From NCBI RefSeq assembly GCF_001577835.2, contig NC_029543.1:866460-930459 (forward strand): 64,000 bases of DNA, read 5' to 3'. This stretch comes from Coturnix japonica (Eukaryota > Chordata > Aves > Galliformes > Phasianidae). Under the pieces are notes generated by a model. It did no database searches and was not told the origin of the DNA. It saw only the letters and a list, made by a program, of their open reading frames with translations. Below are positions 22,101-32,823 of this stretch, in pieces. How positions within the stretch are numbered: position 1 is the stretch's first letter; each line of letters opens with the position of its first letter. Position numbers and translations under genes: made by a program.

Positions 22101-25100
22101 TGTTCTGCAGCGTGCCTTGTTTCTGTCCATAGATGTTTGATGTTTGCCATCTGCTGCCACCTGCTATCAGTTTGATCTGGAGTTATCAGGTCATTTATGG
22201 ACAGTAGACTTCAGCAGCAGGCAGAAGTGGGGAGGGAAAAAGGAGAAAGGGAATGTTTCGACAAAGAACACACCAAGCTTGGAAAGCTTTTGAACTTCAG
22301 CTGTGTTCCTTTGAGTAGAGGGCTGCTCTTCTCTATGCAAGGAAGAGGAAAGTCCTGATTGTGCCACCTTTCTTTCCCCAGGGCGGAGGCTGCGCTCTGA
22401 TGACTCGGTCTAACAAGTTTGAACAGATTGTCCGAGGGATGAACTCAGTGAGTCCAACCACGGGCTGGCAGCAGGAGAGGAGCTGGTGGAACTGAGTGCT
22501 GCCCCAGCCCAGCCTCACTCTGCCCTCTCTGCAGGTGCTGGACGTCCCACTGACTGTGAAGATACGGACAGGGGTGCAAGAAAAGATGAATGTGGCCCAT
22601 AAAATAATCCCCAAGATCCGGGAGTGGGGAGCATCCATGGTCACGGTACTGGGACATGTGCTGGGGCTTGAAATAGTCTGTCTGGGGAGCTCTGCTTGCA
22701 TGTCAGCTCGGAGTGCAATGTGACTTTAACCCCTACCCAGAGCTGAGTAGCTCTTTCAAGCACCTTTGGCTGTCTGTGTATTGTCTTCTATTGCTTTCTC
22801 CTAATAAGAGAGACAAATTGTGATGCTTTTATATTTAGAACGTTGTCCTCACTGCTCCTGGAGCTTGTATCCACTACAAAAGGAGGTGGCTTTGGAACAG
22901 AGGCCTCATTCAGATGAGCTTCATTATATCAGGGCTGGCTCATCATTTGCATGGGGATGAGTAGTTCCTGCCCACAGTGAATATTCCCTTTCACTGCCTA
23001 CAGTCACTTCCTGCTCTGCCTTGCAAATAGCCCGAACATTGCTCAGAAAAGCATCCAGCCCTTTCTCAGCATTGCAAACCACCTCTGCAGCCTGCTTTGT
23101 TAGCAGCTGTGCACCCATTAGGATCCCTTACCCCAGCCTGGTGACTTTGCCTTCTCAGAGCAAACCCCTGCAGTGCTGCTGAGCTGTTCTGCCTCCTTTG
23201 TGCTGCTCAGGGGGGTCTCACAGTGAATTCTTTCTGCAGCTGCACGGCCGGTCCAGAGAACAGCGATACACAAGAGTTGCTGACTGGGACTACATAGCAG
23301 AATGTGCTAAAATAGCAAACCCCATGCCTCTTTTTGGTAGGTGCGGGCACCATTCTGATTTGAAAAGTGTTAAACAAACAAACAAAAAGATAGGAAATAC
23401 AGCTCCCAAATACATCCAGCCCTGGCACTGCTCCACAAAGCCAGTCTTGTGCAGCTCAGTTCTGCCTGCTTGCTTTGCTTGCAGCCTGGTACAAGGAACA
23501 TGGAGCAGAGCAGGATGGGGAGGGGATGGGCATCACACCTTGGTTTCAGCAGGTGCTTTCTCCTGTAGGCAGGATGGCACAGAGAATCCCAGCTCAGCCC
23601 TCAGGGTATGGGCTGAGAGTGCAGAAGGAGGGAGAGGAGAACCTCTCCTCCTCCTCGTGATGGGAACGTTAATCAGAAACATTCCTGAGGATCTTAAATG
23701 TGACCCTGTGTTCCTTTTGAATTTTATCCCATGCCTGGATTAGCTCATTCTGACTTGCCCTGCTGCATCTCTTTGACCTCTGGCTTCTCTCCTCCCTTCT
23801 GCACAGGAAACGGTGATATTTTGTCTTATGAAGATGCTAATCAAGCCATGCAGACCGGAGTTTCAGGCATTATGATTGCAAGGCAAGTGGTTGCATTTCC
23901 CCTTTTGCTTCTGAGCCTGTTGGTGCTGGGGGTAAAGAGAAGAAAAGAGATAACAATAACCTAAACTAATCCTAAACATGAGAAGAGCTTCCTTTGAGTG
24001 AGATTACACTTTGCAACTTGGGACAGCATGCATCTGTGGGAACTTAGAGGGGCTGAAAGCTTTTCAAGTAGCACCAGGCTGGCAAATAAGGGCTGGAAAG
24101 CATTTCAGACCCCTCTGAAGCATCTGAAGGCCCAGGAGTAACGGTGCACATTTGATTTGCCTGCAGGGGGGCACTCATCAAACCGTGGCTTTTCACTGAA
24201 ATCAAGGAGCAGAGACACTGGGATATCTCCTCCAGTGAGAGATTCGATATCCTCAGAGACTTCACCAACTACGGCCTGGAACACTGGGGGTCGGATACTC
24301 AGGGAGTGGAGAAAACCAGGAAGTTTCTGCTGGAATGGCTCTCATTCCTGTGCAGGTAATTGTGCCCCGTTTGCAGGGCTGTTCCCACAACAGGCCCAGC
24401 TCATTTGAACAGCAGCACGCAGTGCCCGTAGCGTTTGTGTTTCGCTGCAGGTACATTCCAGTTGGGTTATTGGAGCACCTACCTCAGAAGATCAATGAGC
24501 GGCCGCCTTACTACATAGGGAGGGACTATCTGGAGACACTGATGGCCAGCCAAAATGTGGATGATTGGGTTAAAATCAGGTAACAAAGCACGGGGTGGAG
24601 CAGCGCTTCGCTTGGGGGTCTTAACCGAGCTTGGAGTCGCCATAGAAGAGCTCCCATTCCCTCCCTCTGCCTCAGGAGGTCACACAGCCCACTGCAGACC
24701 TCGGGTAGCTGACCTCTCTCATGACACTGTTCATCCTGGGACAGCCAGGAACTGAGAGGAGAGAGCTCAGCAATGGGGCGGCTGGGGCTGTCAGCACTTT
24801 GCACACAGCTCTGCTCAGCAGAGGGGCAGCATCCCCAGCTGGAGAGAACTGAGCGTGACCCCCCCCATCCCTCAGATCTCATTCTGACTTTGTGCAGCAG
24901 AATGCAGACAAGTGCTGCTCCCCACAGCCCCAGGCCTGCAGGAAAGGGCTGGGAAGCTGCTTCAATTCCGAGCCAGCTGAAATGAGAGCTCACACAGCAC
25001 AGCCAGCTGCTGTGCCTCGTGTCATGGAAACGGAGATGAACAAAAATAGAGCACAGCTACGAGCTTCTCTCTGCTTTTTGCTAATCCTTATCCGTTCTGG

Positions 25101-25991
25101 TAGTGCTGGGAACAGCTGCCTAAAAGCAAGTTAATGAGTACATCAAGTTTTAATCAGGAGTTTTAATTGCTGTCTTGTCAAGCAGAACCTGCCCACGTGA
25201 GGCTGGGCAACGCTCTGCAACCGCTGCTCTTTGCAGAGATTCATAGCCATCAAAATGCAGTTTCCAGCCTGATCAGGTTTATTCATTGTAAGGCATGTAA
25301 AGCTCATTGTAACCAGTGGAGGGGGTCTCCCAGATGTGCTCTGCTCTCACCATCACAGCTTGTCATTATGCAGCACTGTGCCCTGCTGGGATGCTCTGCT
25401 GCCATGTCTTATGGATACATGAACCATCCTTGACTGTAAAAATCACCCTGAAAATCCAGCGTGGGTTCCCAAGTGTGAAATAGTTGAAGTCTTAAGCGAG
25501 GATAAGTCGCGATAGCGCTGCCTTACATCACTTTAGGATCCAACCTTAATGCTCTTTGGCACTAACAGGGTTTTGGCTCTGCACAAGCACAGCGAGAGGT
25601 TGGGAGGAGCTCCCAGAGCCTTGGGCTGATTTCAGATACGTGGGTGCCAGCAGTAAAGCTGGTATTCAGGTCACCAAAGTTAGAATCCCATTTTGGCATT
25701 GACCCTCAGTGACTCCCCAGCAATGAGGGCTGTGCCAAGACCCAGAGTCTGTGTTCCCACTGCTGTGGCTCAGGGTTCAAGCTCAGCACTGGAGTCAATT
25801 GGGTGCAGCAACACTTCTGAAAGCTTTGGGTACATCTGAGTGGAGCCCCATTGCTGTGCAGCAGGTGGGGGCGGCAGTGATTTGGTACTGAACACAAACC
25901 TCTCCTGTTTCCTTTCAGTGAGCTGCTCCTGGGACCTGTACCCACCAACTTCACCTTCCTGCCTAAGCACAAGGCAAATTCCTACAGATAG
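19112..25991 (+). CDS. DUS3L: DUS3L, tRNA-dihydrouridine(47) synthase [NAD(P)+]-like (13 coding exons, 682 aa)
   Basis: Flavoenzyme of the Dus3 family that reduces a uridine in tRNA (U47 in yeast Dus3p) to dihydrouridine with FMN and NAD(P)H. Coding exons by reading splice sites: 19112-19152, 19636-20008, 20384-20965, 21603-21644, 21741-21893, 21978-22094, 22382-22447, 22535-22645, 23240-23336, 23807-23882, 24167-24355, 24451-24579, 25919-25991; all phases join to an open frame. Domains: short Ala/Val-rich start, acidic repeat linker with a basic KRARGQNK motif, two CCCH-type zinc fingers (about residues 130-190), then the TIM-barrel Dus domain (about 333-600) with LAPLTT, NVGCP (catalytic Cys428), TVKIRTG and [10 protein letters not shown], followed by a conserved C-terminal helical domain ending in [10 protein letters not shown]. 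Length is close to human DUS3L (about 650). ATG at 19112 is the first in a CpG-rich promoter context. One intron has a GC donor (23883). Family assignment is secure; substrate position is inherited from the family. Confidence 0.96.
19341..19580. repeat. G-rich degenerate tract in DUS3L intron 1
   Basis: GGGGATGG, GGGATTGGGATGG and GGTGAATGG units, the reverse complement of the tracts at 2.9 and 4.7 kb. The G-rich strand is the non-template strand of DUS3L just after its promoter. Confidence 0.85.
19805..19909 (+). repeat. DUS3L: Five-copy 21-bp coding tandem repeat in DUS3L exon 2
   Basis: Five in-frame 21-bp units encode PEDGEKE twice and then PENGEKE three times, in the linker between the N-terminus and the KRARGQNK basic motif. 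Copies differ by only one or two bases, so the expansion looks recent. From memory, human DUS3L has an acidic linker here but not this array. The segment is probably disordered. Confidence 0.9.
20384..20965 (+). CDS. DUS3L: DUS3L exon 3: CCCH zinc-finger exon and linker
   Basis: This 194-codon exon carries [12 protein letters not shown], the end of the first CCCH finger whose first Cys lies in RLCPS of the preceding exon, and then [18 protein letters not shown] with a downstream His as the second finger. A lysine-rich stretch ([17 protein letters not shown]) and a low-complexity acidic linker follow, ending with [15 protein letters not shown] before the Dus domain. The fingers are expected to bind RNA. 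Confidence 0.93.
21978..22094 (+). CDS. DUS3L: DUS3L exon 6: catalytic cysteine exon
   Basis: This exon encodes [19 protein letters not shown]. The Cys of NVGCP (codon 22068-22070, residue 428) is the Dus-family general acid that protonates C5 of the uracil. The flanking exons carry the FMN-contacting PLTT and VKIRTG strands. All expected catalytic residues are present, so the enzyme should be active. Confidence 0.93.
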
Positions 25992-26053
25992 GAGCATGGA
26001 GCGCAGGGGAGGCAGCAGGACGGCACACGTTGCTCAGCTGCACACAGAAATGA

Positions 26054-26059
26054 AATAAA
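26054..26059 (+). terminator. DUS3L: DUS3L poly(A) signal AATAAA
   Basis: Canonical AATAAA 62 bp after the DUS3L stop codon (25989-25991), followed by a T-rich stretch. This implies a very short 3' UTR of about 90 nt. Confidence 0.85.
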
Positions 26060-27092
26060 CCTTTATGTTTTTAGAAGCCTGGTTGCTTTCTTCCCTTGAT
26101 GAGCATCGTTGCCTGCCATGACCACTCAGCCCTGTGTGCTGTTCGCATTGTGGCCCTCTGTACCTACAGGGTGTCCAGGGTTAGGGGCAAAACCTATTGG
26201 GGGGTGAGGGGTGTACAGACCCAATGCCTGGGGGTCCTGGGGAGCCAAGCCACCCTCAGTCTCCTCCCATATGAGGTTGTACAGAGTCCCATCCCTTTAT
26301 AGGGGCACACACAGGCTGTTGTCATCTCCTGGATGTCACACAGCCCCTTATGGGCTGTGCTGGAAGGGGGGGGGGGGGGTATCTCCAAAGCAGCTGCTTT
26401 TCCATCACGAGCTCTGCTCAAAGCAAAGGGTGAATGGAAGCAGGTCTGGTGACACCACGGAGTGACTTTCCCCTGGCTGCCTCGAGGGCTTTTTCTGTGT
26501 CTGTGCCACTTGAACACGGCAGTGCAGGCAGCTGAGTGCGGGCAGCTGAGTGCGGGCAGCTCACACCCCTGACTCAGCTCAGCTGAATCAGCTTCATCCC
26601 CCCAAAATATCCCTAAAGGCATTAATGAGCACAGCAGCTGAGGTTGGGTAGAGCCACACCGCAGCGCTGGGCGTTCCTTCCCTGCTCAAAGAGCAGCTGA
26701 ATGAGCTCCTCCAGCAGCAGAGGGGCTTTTGGTGCAGCTGAGCAATGCTCACATGCTGCCCAGCATCACTCCAGCACCAAGGAGCCCTGGCAGGGCTGAG
26801 CTGTGTGGTTTGCACACATCCTTATGGTGGCTAAACGGGATGTTCCAGCACTGATTGCAACTAAACGGCCCCTGGGCTGCAATGGAGCCAAAGAGCCGCT
26901 GGCTGTGCCCCATCACCACCTCATAAAGCCCCACAGCTGTGGGGTCACAGCAGCCCCCCGTTAACCCTTTCTCTGCCCTTAAGCCCCGAGGAGGGTGATG
27001 AGGGTGGGGATGGAACGCTGGGAGCCCTGGCAACCCCCTGGTTGGAGACCCCAAACACAGAGTCGGTTGGCCCCGCTGTCCGCCAGCAGCGC
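26060..27092. other. DUS3L to PRR22-like intergenic stretch
   Basis: About 1 kb with no supported exon. It contains a run of 14 G at 26366-26379, a 14-bp repeat (GGCAGCTGAGTGCG, 2.5 copies, 26527-26561) and TGACTCAGC and TGAATCAGC motifs at about 26570-26592. The PRR22-like promoter and 5' UTR presumably lie in the later part, but no clear core promoter is visible. Confidence 0.5.
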
Positions 27093-28293
27093 ATGGAGTT
27101 GGCTGCCGCCTGGCGCCCCCCTCGCGGCCCCCAGGGCCCCCCAGCGCCTCCCCCTCTCATCCTCCCCGAGCTCTTCAGCCTCGCAGGTGAGCACCAACCC
27201 CAAACGCTCCACGAGGACGCGGCCGTCCCGTCCCTTCCACCCCGGGCTCCTCCTGTCGGTCTGGGATGGGACTGATGGCATCGTCTCATCTCTTCCAGGC
27301 TCAGCCAAACCCTGCCAGCCCTCTGCGATGGAGCAGCCCCTCCTCGCACCCCCGGCTATGGGGACACTGATGGCACCCGGCGCACCCCGGGGTCCCCCTC
27401 CAGGTTAGACACCCCCCCTACCCGCAGCGTGAGCTCGATGTGGGTCCCAAGGAGCCCCCACAACTTCCCTGTACCCCGCAGGGCTGTGGATGGCTCCGTG
27501 CGGCTGCTTCTTCGACCCCCGCGTCTTTCACTTCGAGTGGGCGACCACCACCGTGCCCCCTCCTGCCAACCCCGTGGGCTCCCCGTCGCTGCCCAACGCT
27601 GCCCCCGGGGCTCCGCAGCAATGGGTGACCGTCCCGGCCCCACCGCAGCAATTTGTGCCCTATAAGCAGCAGGGCACGGCTGTGACCCCACTGCTGCCCA
27701 CGGTCCCCAACTTCCAGCAGCTGGAGGGGCAGATCCAGCAGATGAGGATCTCGGAGCCACCTCCCAGTGGCAGCACAGGGGCGCCCATAGGTGGCATCAT
27801 CCCCCTCAATAGTGACATCCCAATGGGCACCGCTGCAGTCCCCAACCCCCAGGAGATGGGGGCCAACCTGGAGAGCTTAGACATAGAGCTGCCCGACGAG
27901 GTGCTGCTGGAGGAGGCTGTGAGGCTCTTCAACTGCTCCCCCGAGACAGAGGGGGTGACACAAGACAGCCCCAGCAGCGTCCCTGTGCTCAAAGACCTCG
28001 GGGATCTCGCTGACCTGGATGATATCATCTCCTGTCACGACATGAGCTCGCTCTCATTGCCCGAAGAGATGCTCTCCTCTGACTACAGCATCCCCGAAGC
28101 CTCCAGCATGATGCTGAGCGTGGAGCAGCTCGACAGCGTCCGGATGAACCCCCAGGAGATACACCAGGATCTGACACTGCCAGCTCTGCTGCTGTCACCA
28201 CCGCAGGGCGATGCATTGCAGCCCAAAGTCAAGCTGGAAAAGAGGGGGAAGAAGCGACAGAACAGCTTCTTGCTGAGAAAAAGCTGCAAATAG
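27093..28293 (+). CDS. PRR22: PRR22-like proline-rich protein (3 coding exons, 336 aa)
   Basis: Coding exons 27093-27186, 27299-27403 and 27482-28293 join in frame through GT-AG introns of 112 and 78 bp. The start is the first ATG of the open frame (protein begins MELAAAW). The N-terminus and middle are rich in Pro, Gly and Gln. A conserved-looking core, GCFFDPRVFHFEWA (about residues 74-87), and two acidic segments near LPDEVLLEEAVRLF (about 200-215) and SLSLPEEMLSSDYSIPE (about 253-270) match what I remember of PRR22. The C-terminus is basic (EKRGKKRQN), a possible nuclear signal. No enzymatic or membrane motif is visible and the function is unknown. Lying next to DUS3L in the same orientation, as in mammals, supports the name. 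It could be a divergent unnamed proline-rich gene instead. Confidence 0.75.
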
Positions 28294-28405
28294 AGAGTGC
28301 CCACCTGCAGCAGTGGGGTGGGAGAGCAGGGTTAGAGCCCTTGTATGGGGATCGGGAGGGGGGAAGGGATAAGGGTGGTGGTAGACAACTTTTCTCTTGT
28401 TATCT

Positions 28406-28411
28406 ATTAAA
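28406..28411 (+). terminator. PRR22: PRR22-like poly(A) signal ATTAAA
   Basis: ATTAAA, the commonest variant poly(A) signal, lies 113 bp after the stop codon and is followed by a TGTTTGTT GU-rich element. It is the likely 3' end of the PRR22-like transcript. Confidence 0.7.
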
Positions 28412-28853
28412 TGTTGTTTGTTCAGAACCGCTCCATGTCTTGGTGGGGGGGGTTGGAACAATCCGGGTGGGAGCTGGGACAAACACAGCCCCACACACAG
28501 TCACATCCCCAGCCCTGCAGTGAAACCCAGGTCAAGGGCAGAGGGGGGTGCAGTGCCTTCATCCCAAAGGCAGATGGGGTCACTTCCAAAGGGGGGTGTG
28601 GGGGTATGGACATCAATGACAACATTTGATCAAAGCCCTTAAAGCACCCACCCTAAAGGCCCATTCCAGAGGCTTGTCCTCCCTGCTACAGCAAAACAAC
28701 ATAAAATAACCCAAAGAAGACTAAGGGAAAGAGCTGCTGTTGGGACAGCACCCCCAACTCCCCTCCTCATTTGCCCACCTTAAAGCCAATACACCAGAGG
28801 GAAAAAATAACCTCACTTTCACAGCCAGAAAATGCCTGGAAACTTCACCTCTC

Positions 28854-28859
28854 TTTATT
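28854..28859 (-). terminator. LARP6L: LARP6-like poly(A) signal AATAAA (minus strand)
   Basis: TTTATT on the plus strand reads AATAAA on the minus strand, about 380 bp after the LARP6-like stop codon. The convergent PRR22-like signal at 28406 lies about 440 bp beyond, so the two transcripts probably do not overlap. Confidence 0.7.
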
Positions 28860-29160
28860 GAGCATTCCACATCTGAGCTCTTCCACTTCACACCAATGCA
28901 GCCAGCACAGCACCTTCAGGCCATGGTGCCACCATTCTGCCACGCTCGAGCTCTTGGCATCACCATCATCATCCCCAGGGTGTGTGGGAGTGATGGGGCA
29001 GAACCAGTGACCGTCAGCTGAGCACAGACCCCAATATGGGCAGTGAGGACAGCTCAGGCATTGGAAAGCTTTGAATGTTGCCCTGAGCATCCTCACTCCA
29101 AATCAGAACCACACACAGCGGCAGTGCCTCTGTGGGCCACAACAAAGAGATGTTCTGCTC

Positions 29161-29210
29161 AAGAAAAAAGGGGAAATTAAATAATAATAATTAAAAAAAA
29201 AAAAAATAAA
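29161..29210. repeat. A-rich tract in the LARP6-like 3' UTR
   Basis: A-rich tract with AAT triplets and a run of 14 A, starting just after the LARP6-like stop codon; it is a U-rich stretch in the mRNA. I see no attached retroelement body. Confidence 0.7.
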
Positions 29211-29236
29211 TCCCATAACCCAAAGATAAAGGAGCC

Positions 29237-31000
29237 TCAGTGCTCGAGGACAAGCTTCCCTCTCCCAATGCTGTTGTAGAAGCCTTTGGTGCCATCGGGC
29301 CCATGGGGCGGGCGCAGCATGCAGGACTTGGGCTTCACAGCCAGGGAGGTTCTGGGAGGGGACGTGGCATCCATAGGGGGGCTGTGGGGGATGCTGCTGT
29401 GCCACGGGGCCCACATGCTCCCCCAGCACGAATCGGGGCTCTTGGGGCTGAACCCCAGCTCTGCAGTGAGCGGAGGGAAGGCTGTGCTGGACAGGAGAGA
29501 CCCTGTGAAGGGGCTGCTGAAGCAGCCAGGCTGGAAGCTGTGGCCATGGGGCCAAGTGGGCGCTGAGAGGAGCTGAGATGAGGCCACGTCTGACTCCATG
29601 GAGCTGCAGAACAGTGAATCCCCATTGCCATAAGGGAAGGCTTCAGCTCTCTGCTTCCATCCCAGCATCTCCGCCAGCTCCATTCCCTCAGCCCTGCTCC
29701 TCTGCTTGGATCCCTTCCCTGACAGCTGCACCACGCAGATGCTGTGGGCACAGGGCTGGCCCAGCTCCTCGCATGCCCTGCGCGCGCTCTCCAGGCTCTC
29801 ATACTCCACCAACGCACAGTGGTGGCTCAGCAGCTCCGGGAATTGCGCTGTGTATTTCCTCACATCCGACGGCAGCTTTCGGCCCGGCCGCAGGATGCGG
29901 ATGGAGGCGATGGCTCCAAAGGGGCTGAACATCTGCGTGATGGTCTCAATGAAGTTCTTCTGCAGAGGCAGCGATGCGTCACCCGGCTCCAGGGGCAGCG
30001 GGTCCCAGGCCAGCAGCAGTTTGGTGGGGGGGATGTTGAGGATGGAGTCAGGGATGGGGACGCGACGTCGCACTTTGGTGCCCTCCTGGTTGACCTCCAG
30101 CAGCTTGGAGAAGCGCAGGGCGTAAAGAGTGAGGCGCCAGTCACGGGTCAGGTATTTCACCTGCAGGGAGGGGGGCACAAGAGTGGGCCAAGGGATGGAA
30201 GAGCAGAGAGGGGGGTGGGTGGGTGCCCATCCCATTCAAGGTCAGGGGATGGGGCACTGAGCACCCGGCAGAGCTGTGGGTGTCCCTGCTCACTGTATGG
30301 GAGATGGACTTTAAGAGCCTCTTCCAACTCAAACCATCGAGTCTCTGACCCACATCTCCCCACACAACCCTCCCTTCCCTGCTTCACCACCCCCAATAGA
30401 AGCCCCCTCTCGCCCAGCAGGCACCGAAGCCTCCCACCTTCTTGAAGGACGTCAGCAGTTTGATGCTGACAAAGCCCAGCTTGTTCTTCTGGACATGTTT
30501 CAGGAGGAAGGCGTCCTTGGCCAGGTTCTCATCGGAGAGGTAGAATTCCACCTGGGCCACAATCCTGTAGATCAGCTGCGGGTCAGGGATGGAGCAGCTG
30601 CAGTTGAAGGGTTCTGAGCCCACAGCATTGCTTGTATCACAGAAACTCCTGGGAGAGCAGCAGGGACACAGACATGAGTTGGATACTCAGGGCTGCCCAG
30701 CCCCAATAGCAATGGGGTTGAGGGGGAGCAGGGATGCCATGAGCCCAGGCCCAGTGGTGTGACCCAGGCTATAGGGCAAAGGGCTCAGAGATGGGCACAA
30801 GACAAGAGCAGTGTCAGCCCCATGTACACCCACACAGCCACGTACCCGTTGGAGCTCTTGAAGAAGCTGTCCTGGCTGAGCAAGCAGCTTTGTGATGGGA
30901 GATGCAGTCCAGGGAAGGAATTCCTTTGTGCAGACAGCGCGGTGCTGCAGCTGGGCTGGGAGCTGAGCCCCAGGGCCACCACGGAGCTACGCGATGCCAT
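29237..31000 (-). CDS. LARP6L: LARP6-like La-related RNA-binding protein (3 coding exons, 429 aa)
   Basis: Coding exons in transcript order 31000-30846, 30648-30438 and 30160-29237, GT-AG introns, open frame throughout. After a Ser-rich N-terminus (1-70) comes a La motif (about 72-150: QVEFYLSDENLAKDAFLLKH, NKLGFVSIKLLTSFKK, then YLTRDWRLT) and an RRM-like domain (about 165-255: KLLLAWDPL and SIRILRPGRKLPSDVRKY), which together form the La module. A Ser/Pro-rich tail ends in a SUZ-C-like motif, GPDGTKGFYN. LARP6 binds the 5' stem-loop of type I collagen mRNAs; whether this paralogue does is unknown. It is shorter than human LARP6 (491) and divergent in the tail, so it is probably the second vertebrate paralogue (fish larp6b type). 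The paralogue symbol is uncertain; family membership is firm. It is convergent with PRR22 and tail-to-head with RFX2. Confidence 0.92.
30231..30349 (+). mobile_element. CR1 LINE 3'-end fragment in an intron of the LARP6-like gene
   Basis: Order and spacing of GGGGCACTGAGCACC, GGTGTCCCTGCTC, a TTTAAGAG segment and CTTCCAACTCAAACCAT follow the remembered CR1 3' consensus (GGTGTCCCTGCCC, TTTAAGGTCC, CTTCCAACCCAAACCAT). It is diverged and truncated, and lies antisense to the host gene in the second coding intron. Confidence 0.75.
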
Positions 31001-31010
31001 GATCCTTCAG

Positions 31011-31297
31011 CTGGGACACCATAAGGGACAAGGGCTGTGATGGGGGGCTCCAGGCTGCTGCAGCCCCCAGCCCAGCCCCCAGCAACAGCCCCAGCCCAGG
31101 GATGGGATGGCAGAGGCTGTGCCCTTACCTGCATAAGGAAAGCAACAATGGGAAGTGTGGGAAATCCTGGCACTACATCCAAGAGCTGCAGGGAGCAAAG
31201 CCCAACCCTCCCACCTCCAAACTGAGGCTCCTAAAAGTCAGGGGGGGAAAAGAAAAGGGAGAAAAAGCTCTGAGGGCTCTTAGGCTGCTGGTTTATA
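31011..31297 (-). promoter_or_regulatory. LARP6L: LARP6-like TATA promoter, 5' UTR exon and first intron
   Basis: Read on the minus strand, TATAAA occupies 31297-31292, so transcription should start near 31262-31267. An untranslated exon would run to 31129, where CTTATGCAG meets the donor GTAAGGG. A 118-bp intron (31128-31011) ends in TGTCCCAG, and ten untranslated bases then precede the ATG at 31000. The promoter is TATA-type with little CpG, unlike DUS3L, which suggests tissue-restricted expression (inference). Confidence 0.6.
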
Positions 31298-32189
31298 AGA
31301 GCTCAGAAGGGGCCCAGTGCTGAGCCCTGCCCCACCAGCCCCACCAGCTCCAGCTGGAGCCCATCAGTGGGTTAAGCAGCCCCAGCTGAGCCCTGGCTGC
31401 AGGTGCTGGGCTGGAATAGGCTGCAGGATGTTGCTGACAGAGGCAGCTCTGCCTCAGTTTCCCTGCCTTGCACAGGGGCAGTGACAACCACATCAGGAAG
31501 CTTTGTTCCCAGGCAGCGTTCATCTCCTTGTGCTGTCAGAGTGGCAGCAAAGCCCTGGTTCCTGTGTGCCCCCATCCTGATGGGAGAAAAGAGCCTTAAA
31601 AAGGGGGAAAAGCTCAGGGCAGGCAGCACCCCACAAAGGGGCAGGATGGTCCATGGCCTCAGTAAGGGACAGGGAAGGAGGTTGGGGATGAAATATCCCT
31701 ATGGTTTGAGCCCTCAATGGGGGCTGCCCATCTTATGCTGGGACAAAAGATGACTTTCAGCCCGTGGGGTTCAGCTGATGCTCCCAGAGAAGCCAGAGTC
31801 AATGTGCCCCACTGCCCAGCCCCAACCTGCCCCTCTGCCATGAGTTACAGGGAGCAGCAATGCCAAACCACCTCCGGGATGTCCCACTCAATGGGTTCCC
31901 TGCCTCCCTGGTGGTTGTGGGCAGAGGGATGGTGGGTGGGAGTGAAGGGAATGGGAAGGATGCAGAGAGAGAGGCCGGTGGATGCATTTTCTGCACGAAC
32001 CAGCTGTTCTTTCATAGTGAAACCACTTTCCTGCAGACACTCAGCCAACATTTCTCTCATTGCACAGCACTGGATCAGCCACAGGGTGGATTTACATCCC
32101 CCCCCAGCCCTGCAAAGCTGCTGCAGCCGTCTGCCATCTCCTCTCAGTGATTAAAGAAGAAATGGGACCACAACGACTATTGTGCAGGC
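31298..32189. other. Gap between the LARP6-like promoter and the RFX2 3' end
   Basis: About 0.9 kb of unique sequence with no open frame that looks real and no repeat I recognise. It must hold any upstream control of the LARP6-like gene and the RFX2 termination zone. Confidence 0.5.
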
Positions 32190-32207
32190 CTGAGCATTCG
32201 ATATACG

Positions 32208-32213
32208 TTTATT
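32208..32213 (-). terminator. RFX2: Distal RFX2 poly(A) signal candidate
   Basis: TTTATT on the plus strand gives AATAAA on the minus strand, about 1.7 kb after the RFX2 stop codon, in an otherwise gene-free stretch downstream of RFX2. Confidence 0.5.
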
Positions 32214-32817
32214 GCTATTCGGGTTTAGCTGGGAATTTTGTGCATACGGATTTGAGGGGATGATCCAAACTCCTCTTATGGTGCTGCACAGCTCCAGAGC
32301 ATCTCAGTTGGCCGCGGGGAGCAGGAGGTGGTTGGGTCTGGTCCATAGAGCCAACGCAGCGGCTGAAGTTTGCATCACACTCTGTGGGAGCAGGGGAATT
32401 TAAGACTTGGTTGCTCGGTTGTTTTTTGACCATCATCTCTTATTAGCAGGACGTGAGGGGCAGACACTGACCCAGGCAGTAATCATTGCCATTATTTACA
32501 GGTAAATCCAGCCTTCTCATTTGTCTCTTGCTACCGTGATACGAGACGTTTACAGACAGACATCACCCTGACAGACACCAGCACGGAACAGTAAGAGGGA
32601 AAGATGTACATTGTACACACTTTCTTTTTACTTTCCATATCTTTTAAAGTGTCACAGCTACCTCAGTACCACACTCTGAAACGAGTAAATATTAGATTTG
32701 GATAGAATATACTCTGATATGCAAATGTACACGAGGCCCCTGGAAAAGCTCACGTCAAACATACCATATAAAACATCATTAGAAATAATTCTAATAAAAG
32801 CTATTTATGACACAGCC

Positions 32818-32823
32818 TTTATT
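32818..32823 (-). terminator. RFX2: Proximal RFX2 poly(A) signal candidate
   Basis: AATAAA on the minus strand about 1.1 kb after the RFX2 stop codon. The following transcript sequence is AU-rich, which fits either a cleavage site or continued 3' UTR. Confidence 0.5.

Noticed and set aside
29578-30445. Plus-strand frames up to 233 codons
   Set aside because: Antisense shadows of the LARP6-like last exon and intron.
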